DNA of 64,000 bases from Candidatus Nanosynbacter sp. HMT-352 (GCF_022819385.1 NZ_CP089290.1:558001-622000), one strand, 5' to 3'; positions 35,631-45,881 are shown, numbered from the stretch's first letter. Program-made: numbers and translations. Notes: generated by a model from the letters alone, not told the origin.

Positions 35631-37079
35631 CTAAAGTTTCTCGCGAATCAGTTTTTGCGCAAGGCTTGGGTTGGCTTGGCCCTTAGACTTCTTCATAACT
35701 TGCCCGACCAAATAGCCAATAGCCTTATCTTTTCCAGCCTTAATATCTGCAATTGAAGCCGCCGAAGCTGGATCGTTTAGAACTTCGTCAACGATTGCAG
35801 CAATCGCCGATTCATCAGAAACCTGCAACAAATTCTTCTCTTCGGCAAGCTTACGCGGATTTTTCGCGCCAGCCAGAAGCTCATTAAATAACTCCTTCGC
35901 ATTCGTGCTGGAAACTTCAGACTTCTCTGTCATTTCAGCCAATTCTATCAAATCGTCAACCGCCACGCGTGCAGATTCGTTGTCCGTTTGCGCGTCATTT
36001 TCATCGGAAGTTGTCAATGCGCTCGCAAACCAATGCGCGACTCGCTTAGCGGACGCCTCGCCAGACTTTTCCTGAACTTCCAATGTAATCTGGGCATAAT
36101 CCTGATTAGACAAAAGCGAATTGATAACAGATTTATCCAAGTTTAGCGCGCTCCATTTTTCCCTATATTCACCAGGAAGCATCGGCACTTTGGACTGAAT
36201 TTCAGCAATCACCTCGTCAGTCAACACAACTGGCGGAATATCTGGGTCTGGCATATAACGATAATCCTGCGCGTCTTCCTTTGACCTCTGAGAAATAGTT
36301 ATCTGCTTGTCATCATTCCAGCCTCTGGTTTCCTGAACAACTTCTTCGCCACGCTCCAAGATATCGACTTGGCGCTTGAACTCGTACTCAGCAGCCCTTT
36401 CAACGCTGCGGAAGGAATTGAGATTCTTAATTTCTGCGCGCTTTCCCAATTCTGTCGCACCCTTCTTTGCCACCGAAATATTAACGTCAAATCGCATATT
36501 TCCGTGATACAAATTACCGTAAGTTACACCCGCGTAAACCATCAATTTATGAAGTTCCGAAACGTAAGCTTTAGCCTCCTCGGCCGAATGCATATCTGGC
36601 TCAGAAACAATCTCAATCAGCGGCGTGCCAGCGCGGTTAAGGTCGACCAACGAATAGCCGTCGTGATGTGTCAGTTTACCAGCATCTTCCTCCATGTGAG
36701 CATGATCAATTCGCACGCGTTTCAAAGAACCATCTTCCAGCGGCGCATCGACATATCCAGCCAAAATAATCGGATTATACATCTGTGAAGTCTGATAGCC
36801 CTTTGGTAAATCTGGATAAAAATAATGCTTTCGGTCAAATCGGCTAACGTGCGCAATTGGCGAATTCAAGGCTTTTCCAGCGCGAACCGCCAACTCAACA
36901 GCGTGCTTGTTCAAAACTGGCAACATCCCCGGCAAACCAAAGTCAATCTGATGCGTCTTGCTATTCGGCTCAGCGTCGCGAGCGTCATTATCGGCCGGGC
37001 TAAATAGCTTGGTTTTCGTCGCCAACTGAACGTGACATTCGATACCAATTGTCATTTCATAATCGTCATATACACTCAT
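35631..37079 (-). CDS. gatB: Glu/Asp-tRNA amidotransferase subunit B
   Basis: A 482-aa GatB, the kinase subunit that phosphorylates mischarged Glu-tRNA-Gln or Asp-tRNA-Asn. It has IGIECHVQLATKTKLF, the GLPGMLPVLN stretch, DLNRAGTPLIEIVSEPD and a C-terminal YqeY-like tail domain (from about residue 330). Downstream of gatC, gatA and the small membrane gene, with a 1-nt overlap, so all four are one operon. Confidence 0.95.
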   Translation of the reverse strand: MSVYDDYEMTIGIECHVQLATKTKLFSPADNDARDAEPNSKTHQIDFGLPGMLPVLNKHAVELAVRAGKALNSPIAHVSRFDRKHYFYPDLPKGYQTSQMYNPIILAGYVDAPLEDGSLKRVRIDHAHMEEDAGKLTHHDGYSLVDLNRAGTPLIEIVSEPDMHSAEEAKAYVSELHKLMVYAGVTYGNLYHGNMRFDVNISVAKKGATELGKRAEIKNLNSFRSVERAAEYEFKRQVDILERGEEVVQETRGWNDDKQITISQRSKEDAQDYRYMPDPDIPPVVLTDEVIAEIQSKVPMLPGEYREKWSALNLDKSVINSLLSNQDYAQITLEVQEKSGEASAKRVAHWFASALTTSDENDAQTDNESARVAVDDLIELAEMTEKSEVSSTNAKELFNELLAGAKNPRKLAEEKNLLQVSDESAIAAIVDEVLNDPASAASIADIKAGKDKAIGYLVGQVMKKSKGQANPSLAQKLIREKL

Positions 37080-37498
37080 TATAATGCTCCCAAATCTTTT
37101 AATGCCTGTTCAAAACTCGCCATCGCTCGACGAAAACTCTGTGCTGTTACCGTTACATTGGTTTCGTGGGCAATTTGATTGCGCAATTTATGCGCCGCCC
37201 AAAGCCCATTTTCATCGCTCCAATATCCCTTGCGAGATTTCATACGTTCGCCCATCGTTTCGCCAGCCACACCACAGTCGCGCATAGCTTTGTCTAGCAA
37301 CTTGTCTGCCTTCATTATCGCCATTTGCATACTTTCCGATTTTCTGGTTTCGACATTGCGCAAAATTTGCCGCCAAACCCTCTGATACATTTCCTTGTCA
37401 ATTTGACCGCGACCACGAGAAGTCAATTGAATGAAAATCATCAGCAAGGCGCCGATAATCAACGCCGCAACAACTATCGCGACTATCAATCCGTCCAT
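37079..37498 (-). CDS. Membrane-anchored HEPN-like protein inside the gat operon
   Basis: A 139-aa protein with one N-terminal membrane helix (LIVAIVVAALIIGALLMIFIQL) and a cytosolic helical domain ending in AAHKLRNQIAHETN. The R-N-x-I-A-H pattern fits the Rx4-6H motif of HEPN domains, many of which are RNases. The gene lies between gatA and gatB with 1-nt overlaps on both sides, so it is tightly coupled to amidotransferase production. The HEPN call rests on the motif and helical context only. Confidence 0.6.
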   Translation of the reverse strand: MDGLIVAIVVAALIIGALLMIFIQLTSRGRGQIDKEMYQRVWRQILRNVETRKSESMQMAIMKADKLLDKAMRDCGVAGETMGERMKSRKGYWSDENGLWAAHKLRNQIAHETNVTVTAQSFRRAMASFEQALKDLGAL

Positions 37499-38868
37499 CA
37501 AATCTTCTCCACTTCCGAAACCAGCTTCAGCAAGTTCTTGTCCGACTTGTAATCGCCAATAAGCTGCACGCCAATTGGCAAACCTTCATCGCTATTTCCA
37601 GCTGGCGCGGCAACCGCAGGAAGTCCAGCCAAACTTGCCGGCACAGTCATAATGTCCGCCAAATACATTTTTATCGGATCGCTAGCATTCTCCCCAATCT
37701 TAAACGCAGGAGTCGGCGCAACCGGCATCAATAGCGCGTCATATTCGGTAAACAGTTTTTTAAACTCGTCAATAAGCAGCGTCCTGGCTTTTTGAGCTTG
37801 CATATAGTAAGCGTCAAAGAATCCACTTGACAATACGAAACTTCCTATCATGATTCGTCGCTTATTCTCAGTCATAAATCCTTCATTTCGACTACGACCG
37901 TAAAGTTCCGCCAAAGTCTTTACTTCCGCTGCTCGATGACCATATCGCACGCCGTCATATCGCGCCAAATTCGAGGACAATTCCGCCGGCACAATTATGT
38001 AATACATCGCCAGCGAATGTTGCATCATACTCAAATCTACTTCTTCAATTTCATAGCCAAGCTTCTTCAATTTCTCCGCATAATCAAGCGTTTTTTGGCG
38101 GACTTCCGCGTCCACGTCGTCGGTCATACATTGCTTAACTAGACCTATTTTTTTCTTTGCAAATTCTGGTTGGTTATTCCAAAAATCAGACAAAGTCGTC
38201 ATATCTTTATCATCGCGACCAGCCATAATTTCCATCACCAAGTCCGCATCTTCAGCGTTCGTAGCAAAACAGCCAATTGTGTCCGTGCTTGACGCCATCG
38301 CCACTACGCCGTAGCGACTAACCGCCCCGTAAGTCGGCTTAATTCCAACTACGCCATTAAAGCTGGCTGGCTGACGAATCGAACCGCCAGTATCCGTACC
38401 AAGCGCAAATGGAACCACGTCAAGCGCCGTAACTACCGCCGATCCACCAGATGATCCACCAGCAACTCGCGTTTCATCTGCAGCGTTCTTAGTTGGACCG
38501 AATGCCGAGTTTTCCGTCGAACCACCGTGCGCAAAAGCATCCAAATTCGCCTTACCGATGCAAATCGCACCTTCCGCTTCCAATTTTTCAACAGCCGTCG
38601 CCTGCAATGGCGCATTAAAGTTTTCTAGCATTTTTGAAGCGGCAGTCGTTGGCGCACCAAACGCCAAAAAATTGTCCTTCACAACAAATGGCACGCCCGC
38701 CAATCGTCCAGAAACCTCGCCAGCATCAACTTTTTCTGCTCGTTCCAGCGCACGCTCTTCCGTCAAGCTAAGTAGCGCATTATATTCCTCAATTTCACGC
38801 GCTCGTCGCAACGCTCCTTTTACGTTCTCGACCGCGCTCTTGCCAATAAAATCACTAATCTTACTCAT
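37498..38868 (-). CDS. gatA: Glu/Asp-tRNA amidotransferase subunit A
   Basis: A 456-aa amidase-signature enzyme that releases ammonia from glutamine for transamidation. The Ser-cisSer-Lys triad is visible: VVKDNF (Lys), GGSSGGSAVV (cis-Ser) and DTGGSIRQPA (nucleophile Ser). Full length. It overlaps gatC by one base. Confidence 0.96.
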   Translation of the reverse strand: MSKISDFIGKSAVENVKGALRRAREIEEYNALLSLTEERALERAEKVDAGEVSGRLAGVPFVVKDNFLAFGAPTTAASKMLENFNAPLQATAVEKLEAEGAICIGKANLDAFAHGGSTENSAFGPTKNAADETRVAGGSSGGSAVVTALDVVPFALGTDTGGSIRQPASFNGVVGIKPTYGAVSRYGVVAMASSTDTIGCFATNAEDADLVMEIMAGRDDKDMTTLSDFWNNQPEFAKKKIGLVKQCMTDDVDAEVRQKTLDYAEKLKKLGYEIEEVDLSMMQHSLAMYYIIVPAELSSNLARYDGVRYGHRAAEVKTLAELYGRSRNEGFMTENKRRIMIGSFVLSSGFFDAYYMQAQKARTLLIDEFKKLFTEYDALLMPVAPTPAFKIGENASDPIKMYLADIMTVPASLAGLPAVAAPAGNSDEGLPIGVQLIGDYKSDKNLLKLVSEVEKI

Positions 38869-39155
38869 TACAATACCTGCGGAACTTTCACTTGGTTATT
38901 CTGTTTTTCTGGTGCCAAATCAAGCAACTTCTCAACAGGAATCCCCGCCTGAATTTCATCTTCGCGCCAAACATTGCTCAGTCCCGTAACTTGATAAGTC
39001 GGCTCAACACCCGACACGTCAAGCTCGCCCAACTGCTCAATATAGCCAATTATATTTTCCAAATCTTGGCGCAGTCCGTCGGTTTCGTCATCAGTCAATG
39101 CCAGACTACTCAAACTCGCCAAGTGCTGAATATCGCTGGTAGAAATAGTTATCAT
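38868..39155 (-). CDS. gatC: Glu/Asp-tRNA amidotransferase subunit C
   Basis: A 95-aa GatC that wraps around GatA and stabilises the complex. It has DIQHLASLSSLALTDDE, LENIIGYIEQLGELD and VEPTYQV, the usual family blocks. First gene of the operon, leaderless: TATAAT ends 6 nt before the ATG on the minus strand. Presence of GatCAB implies that Gln-tRNA (or Asn-tRNA) is made indirectly. Confidence 0.95.
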   Translation of the reverse strand: MITISTSDIQHLASLSSLALTDDETDGLRQDLENIIGYIEQLGELDVSGVEPTYQVTGLSNVWREDEIQAGIPVEKLLDLAPEKQNNQVKVPQVL

Positions 39156-39173
39156 ATCAATATTATACCACTA

Positions 39174-39212
39174 AAAAAAGCCGCCCATCAAAGTGAGCGA
39201 CTTTATTTTTCC
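39174..39212 (-). terminator. Terminator of the five-helix membrane protein gene
   Basis: On the minus strand AAGTCGCTCA and TGGGCGGCTT pair with wobbles around CTTTGA and are followed by seven Ts. Confidence 0.6.
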
Positions 39213-39220
39213 AAGTTTTA

Positions 39221-40012
39221 TTACATTGAGTAATCTTGGTAGTTCTTGTAGCGACTGTAGTCTGATGGAATAGTTTTTGCTGAGCTGCCCGTGTCGTGCG
39301 CTTTAACGGCAATTGTGATAGCGCCAGTCAATAGTACGACAGAAGAAGCCACAATCAACATCAAAGACAAAGCCTTTGACATGTTGCGTCCTTTGACAAT
39401 TTGGCAAATGAAGTAAGCGCTAGTAGCAACAATTGCAAGAGCTAATGCGTATGGCAAGAATTCACCCAAGTACAAGCTCTTATAGAATTCGCCGCCGTCA
39501 CCAACGCCGATAAATAGCAATGAGTTGATCAAAATGCTTACTAATCGAGCAACCAAGTCGACAGCTGGAATAATCAAAACCGCCAAACCGCCGTAAGTTA
39601 CCAATTTGTAAGCTGTTCGCTTTGTGTAGCCTTCACGCTCCGGAACAGCTTTTGATACGCGAGAGAATAGAACTAGTGACAATACAGCCAAAAGCACAGC
39701 AAATACTGACGCTGCAACAATTCCCGTTCCCTGAGTTACCATCGATGGCGCGAAAAATCCGCCGACACTTCTTAATAACATTGATGTTGAGTTCGTCCAC
39801 AAACCAAACACCTTAGTTATGATGTCAATCAGCAACATGATTGAAACAATTGCCGAACCCATTGCTAAAGCGTATTCCAAAGTTAGCATCTTTGCTTTGC
39901 CCTTATTTGGGTCTTCATATGCGTATTGTGGATATGCTTGGTAAGCATTTGGTTGCATCGGCATTTCTGGTTGCGCGACGTTTGTTGGCTGTGGTTGTTC
40001 TTTTGTTGCCAT
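39221..40012 (-). CDS. Multi-pass membrane protein with Pro/Gln-rich N-terminus
   Basis: A 263-aa protein. The first 40 residues are polar, rich in Pro, Gln, Ala and Tyr (YQAYPQYAYEDPNKG). Five or so membrane helices follow between residues 45 and 240. The layout recalls DUF5671-type proteins of Patescibacteria, but I cannot assign it. A GGAGGG ribosome site precedes the ATG. It stands alone between gatC and uvrB with its own terminator. Confidence 0.65.
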   Translation of the reverse strand: MATKEQPQPTNVAQPEMPMQPNAYQAYPQYAYEDPNKGKAKMLTLEYALAMGSAIVSIMLLIDIITKVFGLWTNSTSMLLRSVGGFFAPSMVTQGTGIVAASVFAVLLAVLSLVLFSRVSKAVPEREGYTKRTAYKLVTYGGLAVLIIPAVDLVARLVSILINSLLFIGVGDGGEFYKSLYLGEFLPYALALAIVATSAYFICQIVKGRNMSKALSLMLIVASSVVLLTGAITIAVKAHDTGSSAKTIPSDYSRYKNYQDYSM

Positions 40013-40042
40013 AATCCCTCCTAATCTAATAATATTTTTATT

Positions 40043-42013
40043 CTACATCGTATGACGAATTTCTGCAATTAAATCACGCAGTTCTGCCGCTTTTTCAAAC
40101 TCCAAATTAGCGCTATGCAATTCCATCTGCGCCGTCAGATCTTTAATCAAAGCCGGATATTCGTCTTTTGGAATTTTCTTCAGGTTGAGCTTTGGCTTTT
40201 TATCAGATTCTTTTTGCGGAATAATCGAACGCAAACCGTCGTCAATTTTCTTCTGAATAGTTTGCGGCGTAATATTATGCTCTTCGTTATATTTCTGCTG
40301 GATCGCTCGACGTCGATTCGTTTCGTCAATTGCTCGACGCATACTATCCGTAACATTGTCTCCATACATAATAACTCGCCCATCAACGTGCCGCGCCGCC
40401 CGCCCAATCGTCTGAATCAGTGCCTGCTCACTACGCAAAAAACCTTCTTTATCAGCGTCCATAATTGCTACCAAACTGACCTCCGGAAGGTCCAGACCTT
40501 CGCGCAACAGATTAATCCCAACCAGCACGTCATACGTTCCAAGTCGCAAATCTTTCAGAATATCGCCACGCTCCAGCGTATCAATTTCGCTATGCAAATA
40601 TGCCGTCCTTACGCCGTTTTCCGTCAAATAAGCGCTCAAGTCCTCCGCCATTCGCTTGGTTAATGTCGTCACCAACACGCGATGACCTTTTGCAATCGTC
40701 TGGCGAATTTCCTCCATCAAATCATCAACCTGTCCGTCGGTCGGTCGAACTTCAATCGGCGGATCAAGCAACCCAGTCGGTCGAATAAGCTGCTCAGCTG
40801 GCTTTGGCGAGTGAGAAAGTTCATAATCTCCCGGCGTGGCGGAAACATAAATTGCCTGATGAATATGCTGATTGAACTCGTCAAATCGAAGCGGGCGATT
40901 GTCCAATGCGCTCGGAAGACGAAAACCATGCTCAACCAAAACTTCCTTACGGGCGCGATCGCCATTGTACATTCCTCGAACTTGCGGCAATGTCATGTGC
41001 GATTCGTCAACCAAAAGCAACCAATCGTCCGGAAAATAATCAATCAAAGTCGCAGGCTGCTCGCCAGGTTCTCGGTCGGTCAAATAGCGCGAATAATTCT
41101 CAATCCCCTTCACGAAACCAGTTTCCTTCAACATCTCCAAGTCATATTTGGTACGCTGACTTAGCCTTTGCGCCTCTAAAAACTTGCCATTATCCTCAAA
41201 CCATTTCAGTCGCTGATTAAACTCATTCTCAATTCCAACAATCGCTTTTTCAATTCGCTCACGTGGCGTCGAATAGTGGCTGGACGGGAAAATTGTCAAT
41301 TGGTCTGGTCGATCCAAAATCTCGCCAGTCAAAGGGTCAATCTTCGTTAGCCGCTCAATTTCATCGCCAAAGAATTCCACGCGAACCGCAGTGTTTTGAC
41401 CTGCCGGAAAAATATCCACGACATCGCCGCGCACCCGAAAAGTTCCGCGCGCAAAATCGACGTCATTGCGTTTATACTGAATGTCGGTTAGTAGGCGGAT
41501 AAACTTGTCCTGAACTCGCCTTTCGCCAACGGTCAATTTAATAGCCATATCAGCGTAAGTTTCTGGCGAACCAATGCCATAAATACAACTCACGCTCGCC
41601 ACGATAATTACGTCGCGACGTGTAAGCAGCGCAGAAGTTGCAGCGTGCCTAAGCCGATCAATCTCGTCATTGATTTTCGAATCTTTCTCGATGTAAGTGT
41701 CGCTTGAAGCGATGTACGCCTCTGGCTGATAGTAGTCAAAATAACTAACAAAATAATGGACTTCATTGTCCGGAAAAAATTCCTTAAACTCAGAAAAAAG
41801 TTGAGCCGCCAAAGTCTTATTATGCGCCAAAACCAGCGTCGGTACATTGCGCTCGGCAATGATATTCGCCATCGTAAACGTCTTACCTGAACCAGTTACA
41901 CCCAGCAAAGTTTGCTCGCGCTGACCTTTTTCCAAACCATCGACTAACTGAGCAATTGCTCGCGGCTGATCACCCGTGGGCTGATATGAAGAAGAGAGGC
42001 GAAATTTATTCAC
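40043..42013 (-). CDS. uvrB: Excinuclease ABC subunit B
   Basis: A 656-aa UvrB, the damage-verifying helicase of nucleotide excision repair. It has Walker A GVTGSGKT, the beta-hairpin region [15 protein letters not shown], and the C-terminal UVR domain ([26 protein letters not shown]). Start is GTG with TAAAAT 6 nt upstream, so it fits the leaderless pattern even with a non-ATG start. Confidence 0.96.
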   Translation of the reverse strand: MNKFRLSSSYQPTGDQPRAIAQLVDGLEKGQREQTLLGVTGSGKTFTMANIIAERNVPTLVLAHNKTLAAQLFSEFKEFFPDNEVHYFVSYFDYYQPEAYIASSDTYIEKDSKINDEIDRLRHAATSALLTRRDVIIVASVSCIYGIGSPETYADMAIKLTVGERRVQDKFIRLLTDIQYKRNDVDFARGTFRVRGDVVDIFPAGQNTAVRVEFFGDEIERLTKIDPLTGEILDRPDQLTIFPSSHYSTPRERIEKAIVGIENEFNQRLKWFEDNGKFLEAQRLSQRTKYDLEMLKETGFVKGIENYSRYLTDREPGEQPATLIDYFPDDWLLLVDESHMTLPQVRGMYNGDRARKEVLVEHGFRLPSALDNRPLRFDEFNQHIHQAIYVSATPGDYELSHSPKPAEQLIRPTGLLDPPIEVRPTDGQVDDLMEEIRQTIAKGHRVLVTTLTKRMAEDLSAYLTENGVRTAYLHSEIDTLERGDILKDLRLGTYDVLVGINLLREGLDLPEVSLVAIMDADKEGFLRSEQALIQTIGRAARHVDGRVIMYGDNVTDSMRRAIDETNRRRAIQQKYNEEHNITPQTIQKKIDDGLRSIIPQKESDKKPKLNLKKIPKDEYPALIKDLTAQMELHSANLEFEKAAELRDLIAEIRHTM

Positions 42014-42040
42014 CTCTCTATTTTACTATATTTACGAAAA

Positions 42041-42640
42041 CTAGTCTTGGCTATAAGTTTGAGACGAGCCAGAAACTTCACATTTGCCGTCAACCAAACG
42101 ACTCGGAACCGACGCCGACTTCAAGTCTGAGCATGACATACCGCCTTGCTGCGTGCCTGCAACAATTGCAATTTCACCAGTGCCGTTCTTTGGTCCGATG
42201 ATAGTATAAGCGTTCGTCAGGCCATATACTGCCGCATATTTTCCGTATGCACGGTCAATGATTGGCTCATACACTGGACCCTCACGCTCTGGAATTGGCC
42301 GACCAACTTTAGACTTCAAAAACTTCTTCAAAGAACTGTCAATATCCAACTTATCAACATCGCTTGCTGAAGTTAAACGAATGCCCGTGCCGTCGCCTTT
42401 GGTTCGGAAATCCTTATACTCTTTCTTTGCCTCATTTGATGGCTCCTCGCCTTCACTATGCGCTTTTTCTATTGAATCAGATGAATCCTTCTTTGTCTGG
42501 CTACTTTTTACCGAAGCGCTAGAATCCTTGTCTTTATACACAGCGCCAGCAATTATCCAAGTAGCCATAGCGACAATGATTATACCCATAACAATCACCG
42601 CCGCGATCAGCCATTTATTAGCCGTTGATTTATTTTCCAT
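42041..42640 (-). CDS. Membrane-anchored extracytoplasmic protein, unknown
   Basis: A 199-aa protein with a short cytosolic tip, one membrane helix (WLIAAVIVMGIIIVAMATWIIAGAVY), a Ser/Lys/Glu-rich linker (about 38-70) and a compact domain with two Cys near the C-terminus (GGMSCSDLK and DGKCEVSG) that could form a disulfide outside the cell. No family recognised. It has a GGAGG ribosome site. It may be a surface protein. Confidence 0.65.
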   Translation of the reverse strand: MENKSTANKWLIAAVIVMGIIIVAMATWIIAGAVYKDKDSSASVKSSQTKKDSSDSIEKAHSEGEEPSNEAKKEYKDFRTKGDGTGIRLTSASDVDKLDIDSSLKKFLKSKVGRPIPEREGPVYEPIIDRAYGKYAAVYGLTNAYTIIGPKNGTGEIAIVAGTQQGGMSCSDLKSASVPSRLVDGKCEVSGSSQTYSQD

Positions 42641-42760
42641 AAAACCTCCATTTAGATTGTGCTTTGATTGTATATGATGGATTATTTGCCGTCAACATAT
42701 TGTAACCATAGGCATTTTATGATATAGTAATAAAGTTAAAATCATAAAATAAAAAGGATA

Positions 42761-43432
42761 ATGATGACACCGAAAAATGTTTGTATTCCGCGCGAATTGC
42801 AACTTCAGGCTGCGATGTTCAGATTAGGAAAAGTCGATGACGAAATTCATGCCGGCTATGAAATTCTCCAAAAATATCATAAAACCGTGACTTTTTTTGG
42901 ATCAGCCAGGATAACTGAAGATAATGAATATTATCAAAAAGCCAAAGACTTAGCGTTTCAATTAGCTAAAGAAGGCTACACAATCATCACCGGCGGTGGT
43001 GGCGGAATTATGGAAGCAGCAAACCGCGGCGCCATGGAAGCTGGCGGAAAATCAGTCGGATTCAACATTCGCTTGCCGCACGAACAATCATTAAACAACT
43101 ACACGACAGATTCGTTCGCATTCACCCACTTCGCGCCACGAAAAATCGTTATGACACTTCTGGCCGATGCGTACGTTTGTTTCCCTGGCGGATTCGGTAC
43201 AATGGATGAAATTTGTGAGATTATCACATTGACACAAACTAAGAAAATGGCGACAGTGCCAATTGTTCTGTTTGATAAAAAATTCTGGGGCAAATGGGAT
43301 GATTTTGTTTGCGAAAATATGCTTCCAAATAAATTAATTTCTGACGGCGATGAAAAAATCTACACAATCACCGAAGATATTCCAGAGGTGGTTAATTTAA
43401 TTAAAAATCAGCGAACTTGTTGCGACCGATAG
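42761..43432 (+). CDS. LOG-family (TIGR00730) nucleoside 5'-monophosphate phosphoribohydrolase-like
   Basis: A 223-aa Rossmann-fold protein with the family motifs ITGGGGGIMEAANRGAMEAGG and FPGGFGTMDEICE (PGGxGTxxE). Members cut the base from nucleoside monophosphates; many were misnamed lysine decarboxylases. A short extension precedes the core. Unlike most + strand genes it has a leader with AAGGA upstream of the double ATG. It converges without a gap with the gene at 43433. Confidence 0.88.
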   Translation: MMTPKNVCIPRELQLQAAMFRLGKVDDEIHAGYEILQKYHKTVTFFGSARITEDNEYYQKAKDLAFQLAKEGYTIITGGGGGIMEAANRGAMEAGGKSVGFNIRLPHEQSLNNYTTDSFAFTHFAPRKIVMTLLADAYVCFPGGFGTMDEICEIITLTQTKKMATVPIVLFDKKFWGKWDDFVCENMLPNKLISDGDEKIYTITEDIPEVVNLIKNQRTCCDR

Positions 43433-43912
43433 CTATTTCTTAGTTTTCGGCTCAATCCAACAAATTCCTCCCTGGCAGACCACTCGCTCCACAGCTGGAT
43501 TATATGTGCGCGGGTGGTTTTTATATCGGCGCGTAATCTCAAATCCCAGACCTCGCTTGCCGTACGTTGTCTGCTGCTTCCCCAGAGGTAACTGGCAGTG
43601 ATAGTTATTTATAATATCAATCGGATTAAACGAAATCACCTGACCATCAACGTCCAAAAGCACCCATTCAGAAGCCTTGAACGGCGCCCATTTGTCCACT
43701 TTCGGCGCAATGGCCATTAGTGATTGATAAATTTCTTCTGCCGTAGCGTTTGACGGATCCAGACCTAGAGATCGAATAATTGAGTGTGCTCTAGCCAATA
43801 TTTCCGCAATCAATCGCACATCGCTGTCATCCCTAGTCATCTGCCTGAGCTCGGTTAATGCTCGACGCTTTTTCGCGTCACCGCCCAACAATTTTCCCAA
43901 ATTCTGCGCCAT
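43433..43912 (-). CDS. Conserved-looking orphan after the sugar kinase
   Basis: A 159-aa soluble protein: a helical first half, then a beta-rich second half with VLLDVDGQVISFNPIDIINNY and two Cys in VVCQGGICW. No family recognised. It is the last gene of an operon fba-kinase-this gene with a 1-nt overlap, and its stop directly abuts the stop of the convergent LOG gene. Confidence 0.6.
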   Translation of the reverse strand: MAQNLGKLLGGDAKKRRALTELRQMTRDDSDVRLIAEILARAHSIIRSLGLDPSNATAEEIYQSLMAIAPKVDKWAPFKASEWVLLDVDGQVISFNPIDIINNYHCQLPLGKQQTTYGKRGLGFEITRRYKNHPRTYNPAVERVVCQGGICWIEPKTKK

Positions 43913-44874
43913 TATATTTCCCTTTCTTGAATTGGCATAGTATGAAGTACTGTGCCGGCATATAAAATTCCAGCTTTTGCACCAATTTTCATAACCACTG
44001 AGCTAGCGTTCGCACTGCCCATAATCACAGAGTTTTTCAAATTACCGCTTCGCGCCCATTCGCTCAAAAATCCCGACGCAAACGCATCTCCAGCGCCAGT
44101 TCTGTCAATTGACGGTCTGTCGTCGTACATCAGCGCTCGCACAATAGTTTTTCCGTCGCTTGCAATTGAGCCATTTACGCCGTCCGTCACCAAAACGACT
44201 GGAACTAATCTCAAACCTCTTCTAACCAAGGCTTCCAAATCCTCGCCAGACACCAACTGTTGCATTTCTTCTTTGTTCAAAGTTAAAACGTCAACATCAG
44301 ACAATAATCCCAGCAATTTATCCTTTTGCGCCAATTCTTTCTTCCCGGGATTAAAGCAGATTTTCATATCACGACGCTTGGCTTGCTGGAATAATTTATG
44401 AAGCATTGACATATTTCCTGCCAAAGTTGAAACGTATAGCCAATCCGCATCCTCTTCGGATAAATCAAAATCCGCCTCATGATAATGCGTTGAAGCACCG
44501 CGGTATGTTAAAATCGTTCGCTCGCCATTTGAGGCTAATAGTAAAACTGAATATCCCGTGCTATATTTTGGCGAATATCGCACCAAATGCGTGTCAATAT
44601 TTTCCTTGTCCAAATCTGCAATTACCGCTTGACCCGCTGGATCATGTCCGATTGCGCCCATGAAACTAGCATAATGACCTTGTCTGGAAAACGTTACTGC
44701 GGCGTTCGTAGCTCCACCACCAGTCGAGAAATGAATCTGGTTTACGTCAGCTTTCGCACCTAAATCTAGTCGCGCAAAACAATGTTCTGGACTTTCACAA
44801 ACTGGCGTCAGTGCGTCTGATTGACTTAAAAATACGTCTTGAATCGCCGCACCAACGGTGATAATTTTTGCCAT
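43912..44874 (-). CDS. PfkB-family sugar kinase
   Basis: A 320-aa ribokinase/PfkB kinase. It has the GGGATNAAVTFSRQGH glycine-rich substrate motif, the phosphate-binding VLVTDGVNGSIA region and the catalytic DRTGAGDAFASGFL. Substrate could be fructose 6-phosphate, ribose or another sugar; following a class II aldolase with TGATG overlap, a 1-phosphofructokinase or 6-phosphofructokinase-like role is attractive but unproven. The ATG at 44874 is used; the frame has a TTG directly before it. Confidence 0.85.
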   Translation of the reverse strand: MAKIITVGAAIQDVFLSQSDALTPVCESPEHCFARLDLGAKADVNQIHFSTGGGATNAAVTFSRQGHYASFMGAIGHDPAGQAVIADLDKENIDTHLVRYSPKYSTGYSVLLLASNGERTILTYRGASTHYHEADFDLSEEDADWLYVSTLAGNMSMLHKLFQQAKRRDMKICFNPGKKELAQKDKLLGLLSDVDVLTLNKEEMQQLVSGEDLEALVRRGLRLVPVVLVTDGVNGSIASDGKTIVRALMYDDRPSIDRTGAGDAFASGFLSEWARSGNLKNSVIMGSANASSVVMKIGAKAGILYAGTVLHTMPIQEREI

Positions 44875-45785
44875 CAAACCACCGCCTTTCGCACGGAATT
44901 AAACGCCTTAATCTTCGACTCCACCACTTCCTGTACAGCAGCATAAACTGGCGGCATTAATTTAACGATAGCGTACTCATTTGGATTTTCTCGCAAAGTT
45001 TTCTCCAGGGTTGTTCGGAAAGCATAGCGCATATCAGAATTAATATTAATCTTAGAAACGCCAATTTTCGCAGCATCCTCAAAATAATGCAGCGGCGTGC
45101 CAGACCCACCGTGCAACGAAATCTGACAATGAATCGCCTCGCGAATGTCAGCCAACAAATCCAAATCCAACACTTTCGGAACTGGATATTTGCCATGCAA
45201 ATTGCCAATCGCCGCCGCAAAAGTATCAATTCCAGTCGCCTCAACAAACGCCCGGGCACCCTCTGGCGTAGAGAAAGTCTTTTTTATCTCCTCGTAATTT
45301 ATATCTTCCGTATGGACATTTGAGCTCCCGCCAAAATAATGTGGCTCAGATTCCACTAGCGCGCCGGTAAACTTGGCATATTCAACAACCTCACTAGTTT
45401 TGGCAATAATTTCCTCGTCTGAAGCGTCATGATTTGCCTGAGAAATATCAATATGAATAAACTCATATCCAGCGTCAATCGCTCGCTTACAACCCTCAAC
45501 CGTCGGACCGTGGTCCAGATTCAAGTACATTTCAATTCCATACTCAGCCTTATAATTGTCCACCAAATCGCGAACGTTCTCTAGACCCATAGCCTTCACT
45601 TCGGCGTCAGAAACCTCAACCAACACTGGCGATTGGAGTTTTTGTGCCGCCCGCGCCACCGCAATCAGCGTCTCTTGATTGTCAATATTAAACGCCCCAA
45701 CCGCAAAACGCTGCGCCCGTGTCCGCTGCATTAAATGACGCGCCCGCGTCGTGTTTTTCCGAATCTCTGAAATTGATAATCCCAT
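44874..45785 (-). CDS. fba: Class II fructose-bisphosphate aldolase
   Basis: A 303-aa zinc aldolase interconverting fructose 1,6-bisphosphate and the triose phosphates (tagatose-bisphosphate aldolase is the close alternative). YLNLDHGPTVEGCKRAIDAG holds a zinc His and the catalytic Asp region, ESEPHYFGG a second region, and SLHGGSGTP the phosphate loop. A GGGGGG stretch before the ATG is the ribosome site and TATAAT lies about 35 nt upstream. First gene of a three-gene operon. Confidence 0.9.
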   Translation of the reverse strand: MGLSISEIRKNTTRARHLMQRTRAQRFAVGAFNIDNQETLIAVARAAQKLQSPVLVEVSDAEVKAMGLENVRDLVDNYKAEYGIEMYLNLDHGPTVEGCKRAIDAGYEFIHIDISQANHDASDEEIIAKTSEVVEYAKFTGALVESEPHYFGGSSNVHTEDINYEEIKKTFSTPEGARAFVEATGIDTFAAAIGNLHGKYPVPKVLDLDLLADIREAIHCQISLHGGSGTPLHYFEDAAKIGVSKININSDMRYAFRTTLEKTLRENPNEYAIVKLMPPVYAAVQEVVESKIKAFNSVRKAVV

Positions 45786-45845
45786 ACTGCCCCCCTAAAA
45801 TACTTATGGTAATTATATCAATTACCGCCCGCTATGCCAAGAGAA

Positions 45846-45874
45846 TTGACATCATGTTGTTTTGGTGATAATAT
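45846..45874 (+). promoter_or_regulatory. Cassette 3 promoter
   Basis: TTGACA (45846-45851), 17 bp, TAATAT (45869-45874). It points away from the fba promoter on the opposite strand. Confidence 0.72.
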
Positions 45875-45881
45875 AAAATAA

